From Distichodus sexfasciatus (taxonomy: Eukaryota; Chordata; Actinopteri; Characiformes; Distichodontidae), in NCBI GenBank assembly GCA_032718565.1, contig JAVGVS010000306.1, positions 1 to 64,000 of the forward strand: a stretch of 64,000 nt of DNA, read 5' to 3'. The notes under the pieces were generated by a model. It searched no databases and was not told the DNA's origin. It saw only the letters and a program-made list of their open reading frames with translations. Both the position numbers and the translations under genes were made by a program. Shown here in pieces: positions 34,720 to 45,500 of the stretch. Numbering within the stretch: the first letter of the stretch is position 1; every line of letters starts with the position of its first letter.

Positions 34720-34905
34720 GCTCAGTTGGTAGTGTAATGGTTAGGGAGTTGGCCCTGTGATTGGAAGGTGGCTGGTTCATGTTCCGGACTGGTAAAAGGT
34801 ACTCATGAGCAAGGTACCACCCAGTGCTATCTTCACGAATGGGTCATCAAATGTAGAGATTGCATTTTGTTGTGCTGTTTTCACAACTACAAATAACCAC
34901 TCAAA
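34720..34905 (+). repeat. SINE family A
   Basis: Head GCTCAGTTGGTAGTGTAATG, then GGTGGCTGGTTCATGTTCC, GGTACTCATGAGCAAGGTAC and a shortened tail with ACAAATAACCACTC. Confidence 0.85.
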
Positions 34906-35091
34906 ACAGATGCAAAAACATGGGAAAAGAAAAGTAAAAGAATCAGAACGGATGTGTATGTTTTTATCTTTCATACTCCAGTACATAGAAAATTGAGTGA
35001 CACAAACTCATAGCGTACAAAATGCTTTACACCATGAGTAAAAAAAACCTCTATTTCCAAAATATTAATTTGAACTTTAAGTGTGCATAGT

Positions 35092-35570
35092 CAGGTGGTA
35101 ACATCACAGACAGTGAGTTGGCTACATGATTGGAAGGTTGCCAGTTCACGTCCCGAACCAGTAAAGCTGCCACTGAGCAGGGACAGACTGGGACCAAAAA
35201 AGGGCCCTGGACTTGCTCCCAAATAGGCCCACCAACTGAACTTTTTGGCCTCCGTATGGATTTTACACTAACCATCATTAGCGCCCTCCCCTGTTGGCTG
35301 TTTGTCAAAATGATTTTTCCCCACCCAACCGGCCAAGAAAGAGGTAAATGTAAAGCGTGGACTATTCACGCCGTACCCGCACCGGCCCAAAATTTGCAAC
35401 GTCCCACTGGGCATTGCCTGGTACATCAGATTACCAATCTAGCCCTGCCACTCATGAGCAAGGTACTGTCCCCAAGCACTGCCAAGAAGCTGGACACCGC
35501 TCCCTCACGGATGGGACACATTTAGTTGTGGTGCACTGTGTGCTGTGCTGTGTTCACTCACTTACCTTTA
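35092..35570 (+). repeat. SINE family A split by a 280-bp insertion
   Basis: The 5' half (GTGGTAACATCACAGACAGT...AGTAAAGCTGCCACTGAG) and the 3' half (CTCATGAGCAAGGTACTG...TGTGCTGTGTTCACTCACTT) are separated by the element at 35178-35457. Confidence 0.85.
35178..35457. mobile_element. hAT-like miniature element inside a SINE
   Basis: Ends CAGGGACAGACTGGGACC and, in reverse, CAGGGCTAGATTGGTAATC form imperfect inverted repeats. The flanks CCACTGAG (35170-35177) and CCACTCAT (35458-35465) may be a decayed 8-bp target duplication (6 of 8). No coding frame. Confidence 0.6.
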
Positions 35571-35654
35571 CCTAAATAGTCAAAAGGAGAGAAGAGGGTA
35601 AAGGTAAAGACAGCGTGAGCTGGGGTTAAAAGAGTGTATTCATACACTCCATCC

Positions 35655-35813
35655 AGAGAGTCTTACATTTTCTAATGACAGGAAAACTCTTCCTGGAGTC
35701 ACTTGGGGTTAAGGGCCTGGCTCAGAGGCCCAACTGGGATTCAAACCCCCCAATCTTCCAGTCAGCAACAGAGGATTTGAGTATGTCAGACCACTGGGCC
35801 ACCACAGCGACTT
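35655..35813 (-). repeat. SINE family C, degenerate
   Basis: Reverse copy: TTGGGGTTAAGGGCCTGGCT, GGGATTCAAACCCCCCAATC and CCACTGGGCCACCAC. Confidence 0.75.
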
Positions 35814-37585
35814 TCGTCTTTTAAAAGAGACATACGTTACAAGAGAACAAGAGAAAAATACTACAAGCTGCACGGCGCACCACACAGCGATCAAAACACT
35901 TGGATCAGCAGGGGCCCGGCCATTAGAAGGGGAGTTTACGCGTGTGTACGGTTGGTCTCTCCCATCCTGCGTTGTGTTATTAAAGATGTCAGTAATCATC
36001 TCCCAACATATGAAACGCGTTAAATGGCTTTTCACTTCTTCAGCGTTCGAATGGCTTAAACCACTGCTCTCTTTTAAGAACATATTACATAAGAGGTCGG
36101 ATTTTTACGGCGCTTCTAAAAATAAAGCAAAATGAAGACGAAGAAATCTCTGGTAAAACAATCAGTGGTCTCATAAACAACACACCCTTGAACGCCTTGT
36201 GAATCTGGCACAAAACGTCACAGCTCAGAGAACCTGGCAAGCGCTTGGCCATCAAAATGCATGACAAATACAAGAACAGTCTGTCTGTAATGCAATGCTG
36301 TGTATCAACCACTGGACGGATCCTGACTGCTGGAACGCGCTCCAGAATGTCTACTACTATTGGCCAGATCCCTCCTACTATTAGTCAGACATTATATGAT
36401 TGGCCTGAGACATTACACCAAATTTTTCCCCCTGCCAGCCCCTTTTCAATAGGAGTATCCTTCCAGAGAGACCGGCCGCACCATAAATTTCCCCTTAGCA
36501 ACACTTGAGGGGATGTTTTAGTGTGTCTAGCTGTTTGTACAGGACGGCTGCGCTTATTTTTCACGAATTAACCCCCAAAAAATTTCACAGGAAATTAAAG
36601 AGTTATGAGGAAACTCAACGCTGGATTAAAAATGAAGGGGACAGGTTTGGTAGCGTCCCCCGTTCTACAATTGAAGTCTGTTTCTGTAACCTCAATTTAC
36701 GTTGGCCCGGGCATCAAATCAATATTTTGACTAAGATGTGAGGTGTGTAAAATTATTCCGAGCTAGTTTCACAGGACCAAAGGTGAAAATGGCGCGTGGA
36801 GCTCCGTGTAAACACGGCTTATGAGGGAGAGAGCACAAAGGACAAAAGGAAAAGGTGTAGAGGTCGCTAAAGAGGCTTTTGTCCACAAACTAACGCTACT
36901 CACGAGTGTGTGTGGGTGCCCAGACTTTGGAGTGTACCACAGGCCTTAAATGGGGAGAGCCATCTGGGATGGCATCTCGGAACACAGTGCAGGCCCTGTC
37001 TCGTGGCAGCACCGACGTTAGAATAATATGTGTGTTGGATGCCGGCCCACTATTAAAGATGGAACCTACTCGAGGCACTTGTGTAAACTTTGGGGACTGT
37101 TCTATCATCCTATTCTTATGTCAACAAGCTTTTAAAACTTTAATCAAATCTCTGAAACGGACAAGAGGATGACTGTTAATGTAAAGTTATGACAAATTAA
37201 GATTTAGATTTAGAAAGAGACCTTCTTGCAGATGGAAACCGAAGAAAGAACATCCAAACGCACTCAGTGATTTGGTTCCCGCTTTGAAATGTAAATACGG
37301 AGAAATCGGAACGCGATCCTGCTTCAAAATAAGAAGCGCCAGGGCAATGCATATTGTGTTTGGAGAAGCAAGTGTTTATTCTTCAGGGTCTTGCTTGCTG
37401 CAGTGAGAGATTTGCTCTGGCTCAAATAAAGCGGAGGATAAGGGATAAGTGTGGGGTGGGGGTGTATTTCTGTCACTCCAACTGCCCGGCCCCTTAACGC
37501 CGCACAAAAACATGAGTGTCCCCGCGGGGCCCTGAGTCAACACCACCTCCTTCCGCTGGCCGACTCGTGCAACCGCTTTTCTAAT
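35814..37585. other. Intergenic DNA, nothing recognised
   Basis: Mixed composition. Short frames on both strands have no known family. This and the region around 20-24 kb are the least repeat-like parts of the gene gap. Confidence 0.35.
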
Positions 37586-37700
37586 CACAGGAAAACCTAT
37601 CAGGAGCTGTGTGTGGCTGTGAGTGCAAGTGTGTAGGTGGACCGACAGACTGGTGTGTAAGATTTCACAGTCACCCCCGAAGTCATGTACAATCATACAC
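37586..37700. repeat. Non-coding direct repeat, copy 1
   Basis: About 115 bases that recur at 39413-39530 in the same orientation: shared CACAGGAAAACCTATCA, GACAGACTGGTGTGTAAGAT and CACAGTCAC. It resembles none of the other repeats in the window. Confidence 0.75.
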
Positions 37701-38102
37701 AATGCGTACATATACATTTTTACACATTAGAGGTGTAATAGTTCTCCAGGTAAATATACAAAATATATAAACATGTATAATACCAACCTATATATTATAT
37801 ATAGTTGGGATCGGCTCATTTCTAGTGTAAAGTTTTGACTTAAGACTGCTTAGCTATGAACCGCGAACCGTCTCCCTCTTATCAGGGGTTTTCAGTCCAG
37901 TGTCTAGAGAGTTGAACCCACTTCAAAAACTCACTTCCTGAGCATTTTCTCGGCTTGTTCCTCAGCGCTTGTTGTTGCCAAGTTAAGGAAAGCGTCATCA
38001 GACACTTCCGAGATCGTTCCTGTTTTATTTAAACATTATGTTGGTAGTTTCGCCGACAAGATTATCTTTACAATAGTGGCAGCGTTTGAACTAGATACTC
38101 GC

Positions 38103-38190
38103 ATGTCCTCGAGACGTAGAGATTGGGTGCATGAAATAAACCGTGCAAGAAAACAGCTGGGAGAGTACCACCGATTTATATGTCCCACTC
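38103..38190 (+). pseudogene. Fragment resembling a PIF/Harbinger (HARBI1-type) transposase N-terminus
   Basis: Starts with ATG and reads MSSRRRDWVHEINRARKQ, then LGEYHRFICP, before a stop about 34 codons on. The arrangement R-R-x-W-V-H-x-I-x(3)-R-x(3)-G-E-(F/Y)-H is characteristic of HARBI1-like proteins near their N-terminus. Nothing of the catalytic DDE domain follows, so this is a short relic, probably part of a non-autonomous derivative. The identification rests on one motif. Confidence 0.4.
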
Positions 38191-38399
38191 CTTCCTCGAT
38201 CTTGGTTGGCTAGCACGAGAGAAGTGACATTGACGAGCGCAGCGCTGTTCTAAAAGATGAACGGAATTCAACTTGAAGCGCTTGGAGCACTGCAGCAAAA
38301 GAGCGTTAATTTTTCCCCTTTTTCCGCTGAAGGTGCTTAGCGCTCTGAACGCTGCAGCTCATGGGATTTGTATTAAAACTAGGCAATGCCAGTGCAAAA

Positions 38400-38540
38400 A
38401 TGTTTGGTACATGTTTGGTGGACACAGGTCCATATACACACTGTACAGTATATACTAAATATAGTACAGTAAATATAGTATGTATAGTATATTACATGTT
38501 GTATAGAAGTATGTAGTATACAGTATATCTACATTTGTGA
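38400..38540. repeat. AT-rich GTATA-type simple repeat
   Basis: Irregular runs of ATAGTAC/GTATAGTA motifs. Confidence 0.6.
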
Positions 38541-39164
38541 CCCTCCACGGCAAAACCAGAAGGTTTCCGAGAAAAACGAGCGTTTATGTTGCGTGGGGTA
38601 AAATTTTGGATTTTTAGTTTTTAGTGTTTTGAAACAGTGGAAGGTCTATACTGTACTGTTGTGAATAAATTTGGCTAAAAAACGTACTCTTTCCATCCTA
38701 AAAACGTGACTTTCTTGAGGTGAGGAATTCAATTCCAGCAGAATGTTAGAAGTTTCTGTTTTGACCGCTCTACTTCAATATTTACGGTAAATCTGGTTGA
38801 CTAGCGTGAAGGTATTTCTCCGGAATCCATCTTCGTCTCCCGAGTTCAGTTAACCTAACGCAGGTAGGCTATCCGTGTGGCTGTGAATGCAGCGTAGGCT
38901 ACCGTAAATGCAAACGTAGCCGCGACCGCACCAAGCGTCTGTGAGTGCTACGGCGATAGTCAACTTCAAAGGCAGATTTCTCCGTTTCTGGCGTGACAGG
39001 AGAAACCCGACTCCTTTGAATGTTGATATCTCAGTCATATGTCGTCCCATTCATTCCATATAGGTATCGTTTTGAAGCTTGATTTATGCCCTTTCATGAA
39101 AACATAACTCAATTGAAAATTTGCGACAAGCGACTGGTTTTGTCATGCAGAGTCACATACTGCA

Positions 39165-39370
39165 TGTGGGGCAAATGGTAGTGTAACAGTTTAGGAGTTT
39201 GCCCTGTGATCAGAAGGTCGCCAGCTCGAATCCTGGTTTGATAAACCACTGAGATAAACTCATGAGCAAGGTACTGTCTTCTAAGCACTGCTCCCTGGGT
39301 GCTGGCAAGAAGCTGCTCACTGCTCCTTCGTGGATTCATGGATGGGTCAAATGCAGAGGTCATACATAAT
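39165..39370 (+). repeat. SINE family A
   Basis: GGGGCAAATGGTAGTGTAAC, GATCAGAAGGTCGCCAGCTC, AACTCATGAGCAAGGTACTG and ATGGATGGGTCAAATGCAGA. The 3' tail is lost. Confidence 0.87.
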
Positions 39371-39412
39371 AATCTTAAGTCTTTTGGAGGAACGGTACAG
39401 GCAATGACATTG

Positions 39413-39530
39413 TCACAGGAAAACCTATCATGAGCTCTGTGCGGCTGTGTTTGTGTGTGTGTGTAGGCGGACTGACAGACTGGTGTGTAAGATTACACAG
39501 TCACTCCCAAGCCATGTACTATCATACCCA
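39413..39530. repeat. Non-coding direct repeat, copy 2
   Basis: Second copy of the 37586-37700 segment: CACAGGAAAACCTATCATG, GACAGACTGGTGTGTAAGAT, and CATGTACTATCATACCC against CATGTACAATCATACAC. Expanded by a short GT run. Confidence 0.75.
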
Positions 39531-40259
39531 ATAACCCAAGACACAAATCCCACACTCTCGGCAAAAAAAAAAAACGCAGACGTAAACAGAATATTCATTC
39601 CCTAACTCTGAATACGCCGCTCTTTCTTTCTCTCTCTCTCCTGCTAAAATGTGAAACTGCAGACGCAGCCAGTGATTCACAAAACAGTGATGATATCACC
39701 AGCTCTAAAAAGACAGAATGACTAATCTTTTTAGGCCTCAGTGGCACGGTGACATCATCACCCTGAGACCGTGAGTCTGATCTGATGCGAGGTATTCAAC
39801 ATCTCTATTCCAAAATTTTATACCATGTGCTGACTGTCTCAAAGAGGGATGAGTGTTCTTTTGGCCAGCAGTAATGCTTTCCAGATAAAATTCGCATAAA
39901 CAGAAAAAAACAAGGGAAGGGGAGGAAAAGCATGAGCGAGTGAAAATAGAGAAAGAGACAGACAGACACAAAATGAGTCATGGCGCAATGACATTACCAC
40001 ATAAGAAATATATGCATGATGACTAGTAAGAAAGAAGTGTCTGGAAGGAAACGTGAGTAAATAGGAGAGTGAGGTCATCATGTAAGGCTGATCTTACAAA
40101 AAATACTATTTATCTCAAAGTCAGACTTTTCTTTATTCGCTCAGCAGCACAATAGACAATTTTTTATCTTATCAGCAACAGCTTTGACAAAGTATAAATA
40201 ACACTTTTTGGTGTTTTTGTGTTTGTGAACATCACAGAAAATCTAACACTGCAAGTTCT

Positions 40260-40490
40260 AGAGGCAGATGCTGGCGTAACGGTAGGGTGTTCGCCCCGTG
40301 ATCAGAAGGTCACAGGTTTGATTCCAGGGCTGGTAAAGTTAACACTGAGGTACTTATGAGCAAGGTACCATCCCCAGGCACTAGTCAGCTGCTTACCGTT
40401 CCTTCGCGGATGGGTCAATTGCAGAGGTCACATTTCATTGTGGTGCACTGTGCTGTGCTGTGTTCACAATGACAAATAATCACTCACTTT
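40260..40490 (+). repeat. SINE family A
   Basis: GCTGGCGTAACGGTAGGGTG, GGTTTGATTCCAGGGCTGG, CTTATGAGCAAGGTACCATC, GGATGGGTCAATTGCAGAGG and AATAATCACTCACTTTC. Confidence 0.9.
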
Positions 40491-40595
40491 CTATCTTGTA
40501 TAGTGCCTTGAGGTTCAAGAACATACAAATTAAACATGACCAATGTTGGGTAGTAGCTTACTAAAATCACTTACTTAGATACTTTTTAGTATATG

Positions 40596-40840
40596 AAAGT
40601 TAGTGATTATTTGTCATTGTGAACTCACTAAAGGGCAGCACAACGAAATGTGATCTCTGCATTTGACCCTTCTGTGAAGGGTTGACCCTTCTGTGAAGGA
40701 GCAGTGGGCAGCTAATAAGGGCAGCAGTGCTTGGGGATGGTACCTTGCTCATGAGTACCTCTGTGGTAACTTTACTGGTCTGAGATTCAAACCGGCGACC
40801 TTCTGATCAGTGTCCAACCATTATGCAACTAAGTGCCCCT
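40596..40840 (-). repeat. SINE family A with a short internal duplication
   Basis: Reverse copy. GACCCTTCTGTGAAGG occurs twice in succession (about 40665 and 40683). Head: GAGATTCAAACCGGCGACC. Confidence 0.88.
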
Positions 40841-41690
40841 ACTATATCAGTAGCTTATCAGTAGCAAAACTACTTTTAAAACTTTAAAAATGGAGGATGG
40901 AGTCCACCTTGACCTTTTAAATTTTACATAATACATCTTACTATCAAAAACCTCACATAGCAGCAACACCTTTCTTTCTCCATCTCTGAAAGCCATCTGA
41001 AGGCTTTGACCTTTTCTACTCTACTGAGTTAGTTTGGTACTTAAGAACCAACATAGCTCATCCTAGAACCTAGACAATCATACATTTCTTTGGAATTTCA
41101 TGGTTTGGTAGATTTGACTAAATACATCAACAGACTACTGTATGAGTCCGCTATTTGATAGACACCCCCGCTCCCCAACTCTACTGGGACAAATTGAAGT
41201 CAACCTCCCCATCTCCCACAACCTCTGTGAGACCTTCCTAACAGGCAAAAGCTGGCTCACCAACTAGCAGAGCGTCCAATCTTACAACATATCATTGACG
41301 GAACATGGAAATCGTCTGACTCAAATGTTCCCTTTTTTATCTTGATGGCTTTATCTCCATGTCACCCATGCTTAAATCCGTACGCCCTCTCAAGGCTCTC
41401 CCTTTTCCTCAAAGTAGCATTCAGAAGTGCCTTGCTATTTTTTGAGCTACACGATCCAAACAGTAATGCTAGCATGTGGTTATCGCTAAGCGCATAATGT
41501 ACTGTGCTCCTTTTTTAGGGGCTTGTTAATGTTGTGTTAACGGTCATAAAGTCTGTCCGTAAGAAACAGGAAAGGAGAAATTGAATTAGGACAATTGTGA
41601 TGAGCTAAGCTAAAGTTTCCACATAATAGTCTCTCCCGGTAGAAAGTCCCCCAGGGCAGAGGTGGGAGGCTGTGACTATAGAGACCAGCC
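40841..41690. other. Intergenic DNA, nothing recognised
   Basis: No gene-like frames and no identified repeats. Confidence 0.4.
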
Positions 41691-41740
41691 AGTATATATA
41701 CTGTATAAATATATATATGTATATATATATATATGATGTA

Positions 41741-42254
41741 CACTGCCCTCCAAAAGTTTGGAAACGCCTGACAGAGTGGGGGCTTTGATGATATCAGCAT
41801 AAATCCTCATTTTTGGTGCAAATACATTAAAGTAACTTGACATTATCTTTGGATACCAGCACTAATAATTTTTATTTTGATTCCATAATAATGTAGCTCA
41901 ACCCAATTGAGCTACTATGGGAGGAACTGGACCGTGATGTCCGTAAGAAGTGTCCAACCAGTGTGAATCATCTTTGGGCAATCCTTCAGGCGGCTTGAAC
42001 AAATATATCACGCCAATGTTTGGAATAAAACTGAGAGCTGGAAGCTCGGATGGCCAGATTATACAGAGAGCTGTAATAGCTGCTAATGGTGTGATATTTT
42101 CGATGAACTGCAATTTAAGTATTTTCATGTATAAACTCTTTAATAAACAGTTGTCCCTTTGTGTAATGCAACATTATCACAAATTAAAAAGGATTCATGG
42201 CAATACTGTCCAAAACCCCACTTTTCTTGGGCGTTTCCAAACTTTTGGAAGGCA

Positions 42255-42257
<3 letters not shown>
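41741..42257 (+). mobile_element. Deleted Tc1/mariner element with transposase remnant
   Basis: Inverted ends are CACTGCCCTCCAAAAGTTTG (left, after a TA) and, in reverse, CACTGCCTTCCAAAAGTTTG (right). Near 41895 the plus strand reads LNPIELLWEELDRDVRKKCP, then TSVNHLWAILQAA and a stop. This is the conserved C-terminal part of Tc1-type transposases, whose last catalytic acidic residue precedes it and is missing. Reading continues in other frames (NISRQCLE; VIAANGVIF), so it is a frameshifted relic. It sits between TA and GT/TA microsatellites. Confidence 0.85.
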
Positions 42258-42299
<42 letters not shown>

Positions 42300-42300
42300 A
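42258..42300. repeat. (GT)n(TA)n compound microsatellite
   Basis: GT units followed by TA units, directly joining two Tc1-like remnants. Confidence 0.9.
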
Positions 42301-42835
42301 ACAAAGAATGCTTTCAAAAATGGAAGTGTTAATCATTTATATTCATCAATCAACAAAATGCAGTGAATGAACAAAGAGAATTTAATCAAATCAATATTTG
42401 CGTGATCATTTCTTTCGTTTTTCAAAAACAGTACCACCTTCTAGGCAGTACATTTGCACACAGTTTTTTAAGGAACCCGGCTGGTGGGCTGTTCCAAACA
42501 TCTTGGAGAACTAACCACAGATCTATAATCCTAGTTAATCCTACAAAAATACTATATCGACTACAAAAATAATATAATGACTATATAATCCTACAAAATC
42601 CCTTATTCTTGTGCAAGGTACCTATAAGAATTGATGCTGGTTTGAAGGCAAAAGGTAGTAACACCAAATATTGATTTGATTTAGATTTTTCTTTTGTTCA
42701 CTCACTTTGCATTTTGTAAACTGACAAAAATAAACAATCATTATTTATATTTCTGAAAGCACTTTCACTTCACTTCATGTAATCTGTTTACAGCATTTTT
42801 TCACACCTGCCTAAACTTTTTGCACAGTACTGTAT
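42301..42835. mobile_element. Second Tc1-like element, left end missing
   Basis: The interior (AAATGCAGTGAATGAACAAA, TTTGCACACAGTTTTTTAAG, TTCCAAACATCTTGGAGAAC) and the right end (TGCCTAAACTTTTTGCACAG followed by TACTGTA) are typical of fish Tc1-like derivatives. The expected left inverted repeat is absent at the junction with the preceding microsatellite. (TA)n follows. Confidence 0.65.
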
Positions 42836-43324
42836 ATATATATATATTATAGATATATATTATGTATATATATCTCAACTATCCTCGGTTCTGCTAAACC
42901 CTGAAAGGGGATTAATAAAGAGGAAAAAGGAAAAGCAGTAAGCTTCTTTGAACTCAGGGGTGGGCAAATACTATTACTATTACAAACTGACTATACTGCT
43001 ATGTCAGCACCCAGGACGAGGGGGGAAAGCAAGAGAAGAGGTGGAGGAGAAGAAAGATGCTTGAGAGGTGAGACACTATAGCTGATGACACAGCACTCAG
43101 ACACACAGGAATGTGAGAACATTTAAGGCAACGCTTTAATAGTAGCAGCCAAGATAAAAAGACAGACTCCGATTCCCTTAAGAGCTATAAGGCTCTGACT
43201 GACTGGATGTTATTTCAGACTGTGTCATACGAGGGCAAAGGAAACGAATCAGTCTGGCCTTGACATAAATAAAAATGCACTGGGAAATGGGCCGTCTTTA
43301 TTAATACCTGCTGTTATCTTGATC
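42836..43324. other. Intergenic DNA, nothing recognised
   Basis: Begins with a TA-rich run to about 42875. The remainder shows no gene or repeat. Confidence 0.4.
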
Positions 43325-43521
43325 ATTTACATTTACAGCATTTAGCAGACGTCTTATCCAGAGCGACTTACATTTCCTAATTTCAGGGACAGTTCCCCTG
43401 AGAGCAACTTAGGATTAAGGGTCTTGCTCAGGGACCCGGTGTTGGTAACGCCAGAGGTCAGATTCGAACCCACAACCTGTTGGTCCCAAGGAGAGTGTTC
43501 TACCACTAGGCCACCAACACC
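43325..43521 (-). repeat. SINE family C, near full length
   Basis: Reverse copy: ACATTTACAGCATTTAGCAG, CCAGAGCGACTTACATTTCC, AGGGTCTTGCTCAGGGACCC, AGATTCGAACCCACAACC, TCTACCACTAGGCCACCAAC. Confidence 0.92.
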
Positions 43522-43604
43522 ATAGCATAATAATTACTGTATATAATACCAGAGACATGTGGTAGGGGCCTCAGCCTTCTTGAGAGGACTAAAAGACTGA
43601 CAAA

Positions 43605-44350
43605 CTTTAAACTAAAGCTGCATTTCGTGACACGAAAACTGACCGAGTAGAAAGACGTTGATTAAAATGCATGGAAGTAAATAGGCAAAGAACAAGGGAT
43701 GATAAAAGTAAGTAAAAGACAAGTGCAGGTCGAAACAGGTTGAGACGTGTGTTCAGTGAGGTGGACTGAGTTGACTTAAGAACCGTTTTGACCGTCGTGT
43801 GAAAACAGGCCGAGGGAGGTTTTCGAGTCCTATGCATTCTTAATGGGAGAAAATGAATGGGTTCCTCTGGGAAAATTAAACAACAGAAAAAAGGATGAAA
43901 AAGACGAGTGCGGGTCATGGCGGTCACATCTATGCGAAGAGGCACTTGAAAAATGTAGAATTTGGTGACTTTGTGGAGAAGGCGGCCGTGCACTAAAGCA
44001 TCGAAAATTTGAGCTCCATGTTAGTCTACGGAGGGGAAAAGTGGATGAAAACATTTAATCCAGTTCAGTTCGTTTTTTATTTATATAGCACTCTTTACAA
44101 GTCATTGTCACAAAGCTTTTTATATGTAACCGGCCCAAGCCCCCAACAAGAAAGCCTGGGGCGACAGTGGCAAGTGAAGTGAAGATGTAAAAACAGTCCG
44201 AGGGACGCTTTTGAATCCTGTATTGAAAACATGGGCAGAACGCGCTCGCGAATGAGTGTGCCAAAAATGTATATACAAGCACCCCACAGCGCCAGAGACA
44301 CAAGTCCCTAGCACAAAAACTGTAGGAGGAGTAGCTGTTAGAAAAAGTGC
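43605..44350. repeat. Unclassified mosaic repeat (family F), second locus
   Basis: Two internal units with AAATGCATGGAAGTAAATAG / CCTATGCATTCTTAATGGG and AAGACGAGTGCGGGTCATGG. The piece 43900-44045 is collinear with the reverse of 15950-16285, and 44245-44290 matches the reverse of 15895-15945 (TGTATACAAGCACCCCAC-like). No coding capacity recognised. Confidence 0.6.
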
Positions 44351-44800
44351 ATGGAATAAAAATCGGACAACAACATGCATTCACATAATTACAGCAGTGG
44401 CAAAGTGCAAAATTTGGAGACCTATTGACTCCACTCTCTTCACTGCAAGCAGTGTGCAAGATTCTGCGTAATCAAACAAAATACAAAACATAAAAACAAA
44501 ACAAAAAAATCTTCTAGGGTTAAGGAAAGAAAGAAAGAGGAAAAAGACATAATTAAAGTTTTTAATGTTTATATTTATATATTTAAAATAATAGCAATGT
44601 GAACATTTGAAATCAAATGTTCATGTAAAATAAATGAAATATAATGTTTAATACGGCAATAATTTGTTGCCGTCAGATTATTTATAACAATGGTGATGAG
44701 TGCTGGTTAGGCTTGGACCCCAACAGACTTTAAAATCACCTCTGAAAAAGGGAACTATGTCACGTCCAATTCAGATTCAGAAAATAAAAAATGTGGGCTG
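44351..44800. other. AT-rich intergenic DNA
   Basis: AAAC/AAAG-rich runs at 44470-44560. No gene or identified repeat. Confidence 0.4.
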
Positions 44801-45170
44801 ATGGTGGTCTAGAGCAGTGTTTCTCAGACCCAGTCCTTGCGGATCACCGCTCTGCATAGATTCGGTATTTCCTGCACCGCAGCACACTGATCCTACATTG
44901 CTAATTAGCTAATCAGTACCATCGGCTGTGCTGTGGGTCGGGAACTCGAATCTGCGCAGAGCGGTGGTCCGCGAGGACTGGGATTGAGAAACGCTGGTCT
45001 AGAGGTTAGGACATGTGTGTGTTTGAATCCCACCTACAACTCTACCACCATCACTGGGTCCCTGAGCAAGACTCTTAACCCCGAGTACCTCCAAGGAGAC
45101 TGTACCTGAAATTAAGAAATGAACGTCGCTCTGGATAAGAGGGTCTGCTAGATGCCATATATGTAAAAAG
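44798..45170 (+). repeat. SINE family C interrupted by a miniature element
   Basis: 5' piece ATGGTGGTCTAGAG, then the element at 44815-44996, then the continuing SINE: AGAGGTTAGGACATGTG, TTTGAATCCCACC, TGAGCAAGACTCTTAACCC and CTGGATAAGAGGGTCTGCTA. Confidence 0.9.
44815..44996. mobile_element. Palindromic hAT-like miniature element, copy 2
   Basis: 182 bp with inverted ends of nearly 50 bp (CAGTGTTTCTCAGACCCAG against, in reverse, CAGCGTTTCTCAATCCCAG, then CACCGCTCTGC in both). The flanking 8-bp repeat GTCTAGAG (44807-44814 and 44997-45004) is perfect. Same family as 16014-16181. Confidence 0.9.
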
Positions 45171-45329
45171 TAAATTTAAAAAGTCTGGGCGGAGATTTGC
45201 CATTTAAACCCCACAAAGATCTACATAAATGTCTTCAAGAACCTAAATGAAGTTCAGTTGCCATCAATTCAAGATCTCAAGACTACCATGTCCTGGATGA
45301 TTAAGAGCATCCACAGTTCTTAGTCGTCC

Positions 45330-45500
45330 ACAGTTGATAGCGTGACGGTTATGGAGTTGACCCCGCAATCGCAAGGTTGTCGGTTCAAGTCCAGAGCTGG
45401 TAAAGGTACCACTGAGGTACTTATGAGGTGCTGCCTGCTGCTCCTTCACGGATGTGTCAAATGCTGAGCTCACATTTGGTTGTGGTGCACTGTGTCAATC
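45330..45500 (+). repeat. SINE family A
   Basis: CAGTTGATAGCGTGACGGTT, TCGGTTCAAGTCCAGAGCTG, AAAGGTACCACTGAGGTACT, CACGGATGTGTCAAATGC and GTGGTGCACTGTG. Confidence 0.88.

Noticed and set aside
35130..35525. 131-codon plus-strand frame
   Set aside because: It runs through a SINE and the miniature element inserted in it; not a gene.
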